Below are positions 50,320 to 58,801 of a stretch of DNA of 60,078 nucleotides, one piece after another (the first letter of the stretch is position 1; each line of letters starts with the position of its first letter). The notes below the pieces were generated by a model. That model was not told the DNA's origin and did not search any database. It saw nothing but the letters and a program-made list of their open reading frames with translations. Location of the stretch: positions 1-60,078 of the forward strand of contig NZ_JARPQB010000035.1 of NCBI RefSeq assembly GCF_029478665.1, read 5' to 3'. The position numbers were made by a program, and so were the translations under genes. This DNA comes from Pseudomonas entomophila (GTDB lineage Bacteria > Pseudomonadota > Gammaproteobacteria > Pseudomonadales > Pseudomonadaceae).

Positions 50320-51213
50320 TCAGCTATCGGCTACCTGTTCCAGCAACCAGGCCTTGACCCGCTGCAAGGTCGCCGGCTGTCGGGGCTTGCGTGGCCACAC
50401 CAGGTAGAACGCCTTGTCCAGGCGCAACTGTTGGGGGAAGACCTGCACCAGCCTGCCGGCGGCGAGGTCGGCCGCGACGAAGGCATGGCTGGCCAGGCAG
50501 ATGCCCTGGCCGTTGACGGCGGCCTCGATGGCCAGGGCGGTCTGGTTGAAGCGCATGTGCCTGGCGCTGACCGGGGCGTGTCCGGGGTACAGGGTGGCGG
50601 TGAACTGGGGCCAGAAACCGTGGGCGTCGTGAAGCCAGACGAAGCTTTGCAGGGCCTCGAAACTGTCTGGCAGGCCCTTGTCCGCAATCAACTGCGGGCT
50701 GGCCACTGCGACGATATGCTGCTCGAGCAGCAGTTCGGCGTTCAGCCCGGCGCCGAAGGGTAGCTGGCCCTGGCGCACGGCGAGGTCCACCCCATCGGTC
50801 TGGAAGTGCGACAGCCGGTCGGTGGCGAGCAGGCGCAGGTCGATCTGCGGGTTGTCCTCGGCGAACGCCCCCAGCCGGGGTATCAGCCATTTCGAGGCGA
50901 AGGTGGGGGTGACGCTGACCGTCAGGTGGGTCGGCGCTGGCCTGAGCAGGCGGGTGGCCTCGTCGATCATCGCCAGGGCGTCGCGCACGCTGGCGCTGTA
51001 GGCCAGGCCTGCGTCGGTCAGCCCCAGGCCCCGTGGCAGGCGTTCGAACAGGCGAATCTCGAGGCTGGCCTCCAGGCCGCGGATCTGCTGGGCAACCGCG
51101 GCCTGGGTCACCTCCAGCTCTTCGGCGGCCAGGCGAAAGTTCAGGTGCCGGGCCACCACCTCGAACATGCGCAGGGCGTTGAGTGACGGCAGTGACGGGA
51201 ATCCAGCAGGCAT
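50320..51213 (-). CDS. LysR family regulator (GcvA-like)
   Basis: A 297-residue LTTR of the GcvA/AmpR branch: PSLNALRMFEVVARHLNFRLAAEELEVTQAAVAQQIRGLE is the HTH, and the binding domain follows. It lies between a tautomerase gene upstream and an SDR gene downstream, all on the minus strand and loosely spaced, so one or both could be targets. Confidence 0.88.
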   Translation of the reverse strand: MPAGFPSLPSLNALRMFEVVARHLNFRLAAEELEVTQAAVAQQIRGLEASLEIRLFERLPRGLGLTDAGLAYSASVRDALAMIDEATRLLRPAPTHLTVSVTPTFASKWLIPRLGAFAEDNPQIDLRLLATDRLSHFQTDGVDLAVRQGQLPFGAGLNAELLLEQHIVAVASPQLIADKGLPDSFEALQSFVWLHDAHGFWPQFTATLYPGHAPVSARHMRFNQTALAIEAAVNGQGICLASHAFVAADLAAGRLVQVFPQQLRLDKAFYLVWPRKPRQPATLQRVKAWLLEQVADS

Positions 51214-51304
51214 GGCGATGGCTGTTCTATCGACGGGAGCGTGTGTGCCGAGACTAGCCTTGATGCCTGGGTAAAGGAACCCATGCCAGTAGAAAAACCA
51301 TCAC

Positions 51305-51688
51305 CTAGATCGCGTACTGGGCAATGCCGTTGCCGAACGACCAGTTCTCCTTGCGCACTTCGACGAGGTTGATGAACACATCTTCCGGGCGTACGCCTGC
51401 CTCTGCGTTCAACCCTTCGGCGATGGCCTGGAAGAGCGCTTTCTTCTGCTCGACCGTGCGCCCCTCGCTGATGGTGAGCTGGATGAATACCTGGCCGTCG
51501 GTGCGCTGTATGCCCAGATATTCGCGGTCATTCACCAGGCGGTCGTCGTCGTGTTCGGTGAGCACCTGGAAGTTGTCGTGCTCTGGCACATTGATGGTGC
51601 GTTTCATGGCCGCGAACACCACCTGCCCGAGCTTTTCCAGGTGCGTGCGGTCGGGGTGGCGGCGGATGTCGATGCGTACGAGAGGCAT
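51305..51688 (-). CDS. Tautomerase family protein
   Basis: A 127-residue protein with N-terminal Pro2 after the initiator Met (MPLVRIDIRR), the catalytic base of 4-oxalocrotonate tautomerases, and a MSAD/CaaD-like longer layout of two beta-alpha-beta units. AAGGAG precedes ATG 51688. Substrate unknown. It ends 91 bases before the LysR start. Confidence 0.85.
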   Translation of the reverse strand: MPLVRIDIRRHPDRTHLEKLGQVVFAAMKRTINVPEHDNFQVLTEHDDDRLVNDREYLGIQRTDGQVFIQLTISEGRTVEQKKALFQAIAEGLNAEAGVRPEDVFINLVEVRKENWSFGNGIAQYAI

Positions 51689-51720
51689 GTGCAGCTCCTT
51701 GAGGGTGGCAGAGTATAGGC

Positions 51721-51990
51721 AACAGCATGGCCCCCTGTAGGAGCCAGCTTCGCTGGCGAACCGGGCCGACGCCTGTCTCGGATCCGTGCACGACGCTGTT
51801 CGCCAGCAAGGCTGGCTCCTACGGGTGCCGGATATGGAGAACAGCATGGCCCCCTGTAGGAGCCAGCTTCGCTGGCGAACCGGGCCGACGCCTGTCTCGG
51901 ATCCGTGCACGACGCTGCGCTGGCGAACCGGGCCCGACGCCTGTCTTGGATCCGTGCACGACGCTGTTCGCCAGCAAGGCTGGCTCCTAC
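51721..51990. repeat. Tandem REP-derived array (about 119-base period)
   Basis: A 78-base unit (GCCAGCTTCGCTGGCGAACC, then a linker with GGATCCGTGCACGACGCTG) is repeated exactly at 51721-51798 and 51840-51917, and its last 48 bases recur with two changes at 51918-51966. GCCAGCAAGGCTGGCTCCTAC complements close the hairpins at 51800-51821 and 51970-51990. The array fills the 313-base gap between the tautomerase and RpiR genes. Confidence 0.85.
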
Positions 51991-52001
51991 AGGGCAGCGG
52001 G

Positions 52002-52907
52002 CTACCGCCTGGTTGCTTTGCCGCCCGGCACATGCAGGTAGGACATCACGCTTTCGGTCAGCTCGGTCGCCAGTTTCACCGCTTCCTTGTTACGTGCCAT
52101 GACCCCGGCCACCAACCCTTCGATCAGCGCCAGCACGGCGATGTTGGAACTGGTCAGCACCGGGTGATCGGCGGGGGCGTACAGCACATGGCGGGCGATC
52201 GGTGCCAGGGGCGAGGCGGGCGAATCGGTGATTGCCAGCACCGTGGCATTGCGCTCATGGGCGAACCGCGACAGTTGCAGGGTGTCCTGGGAATAGCGGG
52301 GCAGGGCGATCGCCAGCAGCACATCCTGCTCGGTGATCGCGGCCAGGCGGTAGGCGGCATTCTCGTTGCCGCCTTCCATGCTGATGGCGCAGGCGTCCTG
52401 GCAGAACGGCACCAGGGTCGACGCTGCCAGCCCGGCCAGGTACACGCTGTTGCCGAAACCCAGCACATACACCTTGCGCGCACCGACCAGGCTGCTGATG
52501 AAGGCCTCGAAGGCCTCGGCCTGGTTGTTGCTGGCCGTGGTCGCCAGGTTGCTGGTGGCGCTCTGGATCTGCTCATGCAGGCCGAAGTCGCCGCCCGGGC
52601 GCTGGGCCAGTTCGTTGCGCAGCTTGTCCACTGGCGAGACCATCTGCTGCAGGGTCGTGACCAGCTCGCTCTTCATGCCGCTGTAGCCGCCGAGGTCGAG
52701 GGCCTTGGCCAGGCGGTTGACCGCCGCCGGCGAGGTGGCGGTGGCCTGGGCCATCTCCTCGATGGTCAAGGTCGCGGCCTTGAGCGGATGGCGCAGGATG
52801 TAGTCGGCGACCTTGCGCAGCGAGGGCGGCAGCTCGGCCAGGCCCTGCGACAGCTTGCGCAGGACCGGTGAGGCATAGACGGTGGTGTTCTTCGAATGGC
52901 TGGTCAT
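52002..52907 (-). CDS. MurR/RpiR family regulator of the adjacent transporter
   Basis: A 301-residue protein with an N-terminal RpiR HTH (about 20-95; LPPSLRKVADYILRHPLKAATLTIEEMAQATATSPAAVNRLAKALDLGGYSGMK) and a C-terminal SIS domain (about 145-285; KVYVLGFGNSVYLAGLAASTL). SIS domains bind phosphosugars or related ligands. It follows the ABC importer operon by 78 bases on the same strand and probably controls it. The start ATG 52907 is favoured over the ORF's first ATG. Confidence 0.88.
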   Translation of the reverse strand: MTSHSKNTTVYASPVLRKLSQGLAELPPSLRKVADYILRHPLKAATLTIEEMAQATATSPAAVNRLAKALDLGGYSGMKSELVTTLQQMVSPVDKLRNELAQRPGGDFGLHEQIQSATSNLATTASNNQAEAFEAFISSLVGARKVYVLGFGNSVYLAGLAASTLVPFCQDACAISMEGGNENAAYRLAAITEQDVLLAIALPRYSQDTLQLSRFAHERNATVLAITDSPASPLAPIARHVLYAPADHPVLTSSNIAVLALIEGLVAGVMARNKEAVKLATELTESVMSYLHVPGGKATRR

Positions 52908-52985
52908 CCGCGGCGAGGCTCCTGTAAGCGTGGCCGTAGTGTATCCCAAGGCATTTCCCGGCGCGGAGCCGGGAAGTGCAGAGGC

Positions 52986-53750
52986 TTACTTGAGGCTGCC
53001 GGCGAGGAACTGGCGCAGGCGCTCGGACTGTGGCCGGGCGAGCACCTCGCGTGGGTCGCCACACTCTTCGGCCAGGCCCTTGTGCAGGAACAGCAGCTGG
53101 TTGGACACCTCGCGGGCGAAGCCCATCTCATGGGTGACCACGACCATGGTCCGGCCTTCCTGGGCCAGGTCCTGCATGACCTTCAGCACCTCGCCCACCA
53201 GCTCCGGGTCGAGCGCCGAGGTAGGCTCGTCGAACAGCATCACCTCCGGCTCCATGGCCAGCGCCCGGGCAATGGCCACCCGTTGCTGCTCGCCGCCGGA
53301 CATGTGCGCCGGGTAGGCGTCGCGCCGGTGGCTGACACCGACCTTGTGCAGGTAGTGCTCGGCCTTTTCACGCGCCTCCTTGCGGCCCATGCCCAGCACC
53401 TGCACCGGGGCTTCCATGACGTTCTCCAGCGCGCTCATGTGCGACCACAGGTTGAAATGCTGGAACACCATGCTCAACCGCGCGCGCAGCCGTTGCAGTT
53501 GGCGCGGGTCGGCGGCGCGCAACCCGCCACGCGGGCAACTGCGCAGTTTCAGTTGCTCGCCGTTGACCAGGATCTGCCCGGCGTTGGGCTGTTCGAGCAG
53601 GTTGATGCAGCGCAGGAAAGTGCTCTTGCCCGAACCGCTGGAGCCGATGATGCTGATCACGTCGCCGGCGTTGGCCTGCAGGGAGACGCCGCGCAGCACC
53701 TGGTGGTTGCCGTAGCTTTTGTGCAGTTGCTGGATGTCGAGTTTGTTCAT
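52986..53750 (-). CDS. Polar amino-acid ABC transporter ATPase (HisP-type)
   Basis: A 254-residue ABC ATPase. Walker A is GSSGSGKST (near 36), signature SGGEQQRVAIARAL (near 150), Walker B VMLFDEPTSALD. The HisP/GlnQ family and its role in amino-acid uptake are clear. Last of five cotranscribed genes (solute-binding protein, two permeases, M14 deacylase, this ATPase). Confidence 0.95.
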   Translation of the reverse strand: MNKLDIQQLHKSYGNHQVLRGVSLQANAGDVISIIGSSGSGKSTFLRCINLLEQPNAGQILVNGEQLKLRSCPRGGLRAADPRQLQRLRARLSMVFQHFNLWSHMSALENVMEAPVQVLGMGRKEAREKAEHYLHKVGVSHRRDAYPAHMSGGEQQRVAIARALAMEPEVMLFDEPTSALDPELVGEVLKVMQDLAQEGRTMVVVTHEMGFAREVSNQLLFLHKGLAEECGDPREVLARPQSERLRQFLAGSLK

Positions 53751-53768
53751 GTGTCGATTCCCGTGGTG

Positions 53769-54881
53769 TCAGTCGCTGAGCAAGCGACCCTGGCGGATGG
53801 GTGTGCTGCCGGCGACCTTGGCCAGCCACAGGCCGGGCTGGGCGAAACGCAGGCGTTCGCGGGCATAGAGGATGCCGTCGGTGCTGGCGTGGACCACGCT
53901 GTGGCGGTCGCTGAGCGGATCGATCACTTCGAACAGCGGATCGCCGGCCCGCACCTTGGCCCCCAGCGGCTGCAGGAAGCTGACCACGCCTGGGTGTTCG
54001 GCGTAGGCGTACTGGGCGCCGGCGAACGGCGTGGCCGGGCAGTGGTGATCGGGCGCGGCGGGCCACGGGCCGTCGATCAGGCCCTGGTCGGCGAGGTAGC
54101 CGAGAATCTGCTCGGCGCTGGCCTGGCACTGTTCGCGGCCGGTGTCGGCCATGCCGCGCAGTTCGATGGTGGTGGCCACGCAGGCCAGGGGGATGTCGGC
54201 TTCGGGGAAGTACTCGCGCAGGTGCAGCCAGGGCGCCGCGCAGGCTTCATCGAAGGCATCGCCACCGGCGCCTTCGGCCAGCAGCGCCGTTTCGGCGCCC
54301 AGGCGTGCGGCCAGTGAATGCAGCTGCGGCCAGTGCTGGGGCATGGCGTAGAGCAGCATCACCGACTCGAAATCGCAGTGCAGGTCCAGCACCAGGTCGG
54401 CGTCGCAGGCGTGTTGCAGCAGCAGGCGGCGCAGGCCGTCGAGCTCGGACCTGGCCGGCGGCAGGTCGGCGAGCAGGTCGAGCATGGCCTGGCGGATGGT
54501 CGCCACGTTGGCGTCGCCATCGCCACCCAGCCGGCCTTGCAGGTGCGCCGCCAGCGCCTCGGTCAACGCCGGGAATTCGCGGTTGAAGTTCTTGCCGCTG
54601 TCGAATTCGAAACGGCCCTGGTGGGTGGCCTGGAACATCTGGCCGATGCCGATCGGGTTGGCCAGCGGCACCAGTTCGATCACCCCGCTGAGCCGCCCTT
54701 GGGCTTCGAGCTCGAGCAGCCGGCGCTTGAGCTCGACCGCCACGCGCATGCCCGGCAGCTCGTCGGCATGCAGCGAGGCCTGGATATAGGCCTTGCGCGG
54801 GCCGTTGCCGAAGCGCAACACGCGCAGGCTGCGCTGGGTGCCGCAGGTGCTCCAGGGCAGAGTGTGGTCAATGTGCTGCAT
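53769..54881 (-). CDS. M14-family deacylase (succinylglutamate desuccinylase/aspartoacylase type)
   Basis: A 370-residue zinc hydrolase of the AstE/AspA/DoeB group. Zn ligands are in SLHADELPG (H-x2-E) and DLVLDLHCDFES (His), and NREFP is a conserved companion. The C-terminal part (about 285-365) resembles a biotinyl-like domain. It would remove an acyl group from an imported N-acyl amino acid. It sits inside the ABC importer operon, 18 bases ahead of the ATPase gene, so its substrate is likely the imported molecule, perhaps N-acetyl- or N-succinyl-amino acid. Confidence 0.88.
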   Translation of the reverse strand: MQHIDHTLPWSTCGTQRSLRVLRFGNGPRKAYIQASLHADELPGMRVAVELKRRLLELEAQGRLSGVIELVPLANPIGIGQMFQATHQGRFEFDSGKNFNREFPALTEALAAHLQGRLGGDGDANVATIRQAMLDLLADLPPARSELDGLRRLLLQHACDADLVLDLHCDFESVMLLYAMPQHWPQLHSLAARLGAETALLAEGAGGDAFDEACAAPWLHLREYFPEADIPLACVATTIELRGMADTGREQCQASAEQILGYLADQGLIDGPWPAAPDHHCPATPFAGAQYAYAEHPGVVSFLQPLGAKVRAGDPLFEVIDPLSDRHSVVHASTDGILYARERLRFAQPGLWLAKVAGSTPIRQGRLLSD

Positions 54882-54891
54882 GGGAAGCTCC

Positions 54892-55590
54892 TTAGTGCTT
54901 GCGCGGGGCCAGGTAGGCCAGCCAGCGGCGTTCGGCCAGCTTGAACAGGCGCACCAGCATGAAGGTCAGGGCCAGGTAGATCAGCCCGGCGGTGATGTAC
55001 GCCTCGAAGGGCAGGTAATAGCGGGCGTTGAAGGTCTTGGCCGCGCCGGTGATGTCGACCAGGGTGACAATCGAGGCCAGGCTGGTGGTCTGCAGCATCA
55101 TCAGCACCTCGTTGCTGTACTGCGGCAGCGCCCGGCGCAGGGCCGACGGCAGCAGGATGCGGCGGTACAGGGTCAGGCGCGACATGCCCATGGCGCGGGC
55201 GGCCTCCAGCTCGCCCCGGGGCGTGGCCCTGAGGCTGCCGGCCAGCAGCTCGGCGCTGTAGGCGCTGGTGTTGATGGCGAACGCCAGGCAGGTGCAGAAG
55301 GTGGCGCTGGACAGGTACGGCCACAGCGGGCTCTGGCGCACCGCCTCGAACTGCGCCAGGCCGTAGTAGATCAGGAACAGCTGCACCAGCATCGGCGTAC
55401 CGCGGATCACATAGGTGTAGAGCCAGGCCGGCACGCGCAGCAGGCAGGACCGCGAGACGCGCATCAGTGCCAGCGGGATCGCCAGCGCCAGGCCGCAGGC
55501 CAGGGAGATCAGCAGCACTTTCAGGGTCAGCGCGATGCCACCCAGGTACAGCGGCAGGTTCTGCCAGATCAGTTGATAGTCGAGCATCAT
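54892..55590 (-). CDS. Amino-acid ABC permease (HisM-type)
   Basis: A 232-residue inner-membrane permease with the His/Glu/Gln/Arg family signature ELLAGSLRATPRGELEAARAMGMSRLTLYRRILLPSALRRALP (EAA loop). ATG ATG at 55590 gives two possible starts. Spaced 13 bases after HisQ-type permease and 10 before the M14 gene. Confidence 0.93.
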   Translation of the reverse strand: MMLDYQLIWQNLPLYLGGIALTLKVLLISLACGLALAIPLALMRVSRSCLLRVPAWLYTYVIRGTPMLVQLFLIYYGLAQFEAVRQSPLWPYLSSATFCTCLAFAINTSAYSAELLAGSLRATPRGELEAARAMGMSRLTLYRRILLPSALRRALPQYSNEVLMMLQTTSLASIVTLVDITGAAKTFNARYYLPFEAYITAGLIYLALTFMLVRLFKLAERRWLAYLAPRKH

Positions 55591-55603
55591 CGAAGGCGTC
55601 CTC

Positions 55604-56293
55604 TCACAGCTCGGCGGCTTTGACACCGACCGAATAGCGCTTCTCCACACCTCGCAACAGCACCAGTGACACGCTGGTCAGCAGCAGGTACAGCCCGGCC
55701 ACGGCGAGGAAGAAGGTGAAGGGTTGGTGGGTGGCGTCGGCGGCGTTCTTGGCCTTGAACATCATGTCCTGCAGGCCGATCACCGAAATCAGCGCGGTGG
55801 ACTTGGTCAGCACCAGCCAGTTGTTGGTGAAGCCCGGCAGGGCCAGGCGCACCATCTGCGGCACGCTGATCCGCCAGAACACCTGCAGGCCGCTCATGCC
55901 ATAGGCCGCGCCCGCTTCGGCCTGCCCGCGGGGGATGGCCAGGAAGGCGCCGCGAAAGGTCTCCGACAGGTAGGCGCCGAAAATGAAACCCATGGTGCAG
56001 ACCCCGGCGATGAACGGGTTGATGTCGATGTACTGCTCGTAGCCCAGCGCCAAGGCCAACCGGTTGACCAGGTCCTGGCCGCCGTAGAACACCAGCAGGA
56101 TCAGCACCAGGTCGGGAATGCCGCGCACCACCGTGGTGTAGACATCACCCAGGGTCGCCAGCCATTTCAGCGGTGACAGGCGGCAGGCCGCGCCGATCAG
56201 GCCCAGGGTGATGGCCAGGGCCATCGCCAGCAGGGCCAGGCTGACACTCAGCCACGCGCCGTCGAGAATGCTCGAGGCATAGCCGTGAAGCAT
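55604..56293 (-). CDS. Amino-acid ABC permease (HisQ-type)
   Basis: A 229-residue permease with the EAA loop FRGAFLAIPRGQAEAGAAYGMSGLQVFWRISVPQMVRLALP. Together with the following permease it forms the membrane heterodimer of the importer. It starts 24 bases after the solute-binding protein gene. Confidence 0.93.
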   Translation of the reverse strand: MLHGYASSILDGAWLSVSLALLAMALAITLGLIGAACRLSPLKWLATLGDVYTTVVRGIPDLVLILLVFYGGQDLVNRLALALGYEQYIDINPFIAGVCTMGFIFGAYLSETFRGAFLAIPRGQAEAGAAYGMSGLQVFWRISVPQMVRLALPGFTNNWLVLTKSTALISVIGLQDMMFKAKNAADATHQPFTFFLAVAGLYLLLTSVSLVLLRGVEKRYSVGVKAAEL

Positions 56294-56317
56294 GATGGAA
56301 GTCCTCGTCGGGCGGGG

Positions 56318-57094
56318 TTATTGGCCGTAGATGTCGAACGGGAAGTACTTGCTCTGCACTTTCTGGTAGGTGCCATTGGCGCGGATGGCGGCGATGGCGG
56401 CGTTGAACCTGGCCAGGTTGGCGCTGTCGCCCTTGCGCACGGCGATGCCGGCGCCGCGGCCGAAGTACTGCGGGTCGCTGATGTCCGGGCCGACCAGGGC
56501 GAAGCCTTGGCCCGCCGGGGTCTTGATGAAGCTCTCCGTGGTGTTGACGATGTCGGCGAGGGTGGCGTCCAGGCGCCCGGCCACCAGGTCGAGGAAGGCT
56601 TCGTTCTGCGAGGCGTAGCGCACCACTTCGACGCCGGCGGGCTCCAGTTGCTCGGTGGCGTAGCGGTCGTAGGTGGAGGCGCGCTGCACGCCGACCTTGC
56701 GGCCCTTGAGGTCGGTGACCGGGTCGTTGAGGAGGCTGCCGGCCTTCATCGCGAACTTGCCGGGGGTGTGGTAGTACTTGTCGGTGAAATCGACCGATTT
56801 CAGGCGGTCCTCGGTGATCGACATGGACGACAGCACGGCGTCGATCTTGCGCACCTTCAATGACGGAATCATCCCGTCGAACTCCTGGATGACCCACTGG
56901 CATTTCACCTGCATCTGCGCGCACAGGGCGTTGCCGATGTCGTAGTCGAAGCCGGCCAGCTCACCTTCGGGGGTGCGGTAGGAGAACGGCGGGTAGGCGG
57001 CTTCGATGCCGATGCGCAGGCTGCCTTCGTCGGCTTGTGTGAGTGCGCTGCAGGCACAGAGTGCCAATGCGCCGAGAAGTCCGGTCTTGTTCAT
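56318..57094 (-). CDS. Periplasmic amino-acid-binding protein
   Basis: A 258-residue SBP_bac_3 protein with a signal peptide (NKTGLLGALALCACSALTQA). The ligand fold is typical of HisJ/ArtJ/NocT: IGIEAAYPPFSYRTPEGELAGFDYDIGNALC, SITEDRLKSVDFTDKYYHTPG. First gene of the importer operon. The ligand is probably a basic or N-acylated amino acid, going by the cotranscribed deacylase. The 473 bases upstream (57095-57567) hold an REP pair and no other gene. Confidence 0.93.
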   Translation of the reverse strand: MNKTGLLGALALCACSALTQADEGSLRIGIEAAYPPFSYRTPEGELAGFDYDIGNALCAQMQVKCQWVIQEFDGMIPSLKVRKIDAVLSSMSITEDRLKSVDFTDKYYHTPGKFAMKAGSLLNDPVTDLKGRKVGVQRASTYDRYATEQLEPAGVEVVRYASQNEAFLDLVAGRLDATLADIVNTTESFIKTPAGQGFALVGPDISDPQYFGRGAGIAVRKGDSANLARFNAAIAAIRANGTYQKVQSKYFPFDIYGQ

Positions 57095-57311
57095 ATTCTT
57101 GACTCCGGTGGGTAGGGCGGTGCCTGCCATGGCCCGTTGCGGGCGATGGAGCAGGTGAGTCAGAAAATGACATGAATTATTTCACAAATCAACATAGTGA
57201 AAATATTTGTGTCAGTCAGGCGACTGATGGTTGTCCGAACAGGCAATGGATTTGTCGGGTAGTCGGGTGATGGCGACCAGTTGCCCGGCTGAGGTTTTGT
57301 GGTGGTGCATG

Positions 57312-57512
57312 GATCGAGCGCCGCCTACGCGGCGCATCGCGGATGAATCCGCTCCTACAGTCTGTTTCGGGCCAGTCATGCCTGTGCCAGAGGCGATGCC
57401 TCGTAGTAAGAAACAGGGCGGTCTCCGGCACTCTCCCAGACAAAACTGGCCCGAAACAACCGGTAGGAGCGGATTCATCCGCGATGCGCCGCGTGGGCGG
57501 CGCTCGATCTGA
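57312..57512. repeat. Inverted pair of REP elements (CGGATGAATCCGCTCCTAC family)
   Basis: REP copies at 57312-57360 and, inverted, 57463-57512, with about 100 bases of unrelated sequence between, lie between the importer operon and the bufferin-type operon. Confidence 0.85.
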
Positions 57513-57567
57513 TAGGCGCTGAAGATTGTGTGGCTGGCCCCCTTGCCCACAAAGCGATCAGCCCCCT

Positions 57568-58035
57568 TCAACGCAAGCGCAACACCCGATCCAGCGACCA
57601 TCTCCCGCCACCCCGGGCAACCAGCAGCAGAAGCAGGCCAGCCCAGGACAGGTGGGTGGGCCAGGCATCGGGGTAGACGAAGATCTCGATCACCGTGGTC
57701 ATGCCCAACAGGGCCAGCGCCGACAGGCGGGTGAACAGGCCCAGCACCAGCAGCAGCGGGAACAGGTGCTCGGCATAGGTCGCCAGGTGGGCCGTCAGCC
57801 AGGGTGACACCAGCGGCAAGGCATAGTCGCTCTGGAACAACTCATAGGTGCCGGGGGTGATGGTGAGTAGCCCTTCGACCTTGGTGCGCCCGGACAGAAA
57901 GAAGATCGAGGCGATGCCCAGGCGAGCGACCAGGCACAACAGGCTGTCGCTCAACAGCCGTTGCAGCCAGTCGGCAAGGCGGTTCCAGTGCTGGCGCAAG
58001 CCATGGGCTGACGTGCTGGCGTGGGTGATGTCCAT
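57568..58035 (-). CDS. DoxX-like membrane protein of the bufferin operon
   Basis: A 155-residue membrane protein with four helices and DoxX-like LVARLGIASIFFLSGRTKVEG and LFPLLLVLGLFTRLSALALLGMTTVIEIF. In bufferin/HvfABCX-type operons a DoxX protein (HvfX/BufD) is the usual last gene. It starts 10 bases after the DUF2063 gene ends. It may pass electrons or handle the peptide at the membrane. Confidence 0.85.
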   Translation of the reverse strand: MDITHASTSAHGLRQHWNRLADWLQRLLSDSLLCLVARLGIASIFFLSGRTKVEGLLTITPGTYELFQSDYALPLVSPWLTAHLATYAEHLFPLLLVLGLFTRLSALALLGMTTVIEIFVYPDAWPTHLSWAGLLLLLVARGGGRWSLDRVLRLR

Positions 58036-58045
58036 GACGGCTTCC

Positions 58046-58801
58046 TCAAGCGAAGGTGAGTGGGCGAAAGACCCGGGCTTGCAACAACCGGCCGAGCAGG
58101 TCGTTGAAGTCCAGGTCGGGTTGGGTCTGTTCGGCGTGCAGCGACGCCTGTTCCAGTGGCTGGCCAGAGGCGCAGGCATCGAGGAAGGCGCAGCCGCCGA
58201 GACCGATTGCCTGGTGCGCCACGCCGTCGCGGTCACCGCTGAACAGCACACCTTCGGCGGCCCAGGGGTGATCCTGCGGCCATGGCAGGTGTTCGCGGCT
58301 GTGCTGCCAGAGGCTGTAGGCTGGGTGCGCAGCGAACCACTGCCAGCGTACGCCGGCACGCGGGCGCAGCAGGCTGCGGGCAAGGTCACTGGCGGTCATG
58401 CCCGCCAGGTCTGCCAGTTGCAGGCAGGGATCGTCGGGTGCGCTGAAGGCTTGGTTCCAGGCGAAATCCAGGCGCGCGACGTCCGCCAGGTAGACCAGAT
58501 GGTGAAAGGCCTGCAGATCGTCGAGAAAGGCTGGGAACGCCGCGCCGTAGTGGATCAACCGTGGGTCGCAGGGGGGCGACTGCTGGGCGTAGGCAGCGGC
58601 GGCATCGTGCATCCATTCGGGCCCGACCAGCGTCTCGACGCTGGGGAAGTTGGCGCGCAGCGCATCGACGCAGCCGGCCAGCACGGTGTTGCGGTACACC
58701 GCGAACGCCGCTTGCTCGGTGAGTGCCGCCAACTCCGGGGCAGGGCGCAGGTACAGGGCGTCGACGAACGCGGTCTGGAACTGACCAAGTCTGAGGTTCA
58801 T
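58046..58801 (-). CDS. bufC: DUF2063 protein, bufferin partner (BufC/HvfC-like)
   Basis: A 251-residue DUF2063 protein (QTAFVDALY, AAFAVYRNTVLAGCVDALRANFPSVETLVG near 35-65; later LHDDL-like regions). DUF2063 binds the precursor and supports the DUF692 enzyme. The start overlaps the DUF692 stop by four bases (ATGA), so translation is coupled. Name by family only. Confidence 0.88.
   Translation of the reverse strand: MNLRLGQFQTAFVDALYLRPAPELAALTEQAAFAVYRNTVLAGCVDALRANFPSVETLVGPEWMHDAAAAYAQQSPPCDPRLIHYGAAFPAFLDDLQAFHHLVYLADVARLDFAWNQAFSAPDDPCLQLADLAGMTASDLARSLLRPRAGVRWQWFAAHPAYSLWQHSREHLPWPQDHPWAAEGVLFSGDRDGVAHQAIGLGGCAFLDACASGQPLEQASLHAEQTQPDLDFNDLLGRLLQARVFRPLTFA

Noticed and set aside
51721..51990. 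Repeat array as a CRISPR
   Set aside because: Units are 78 bases, nearly without spacers, and derive from palindromic REPs; no cas gene nearby.
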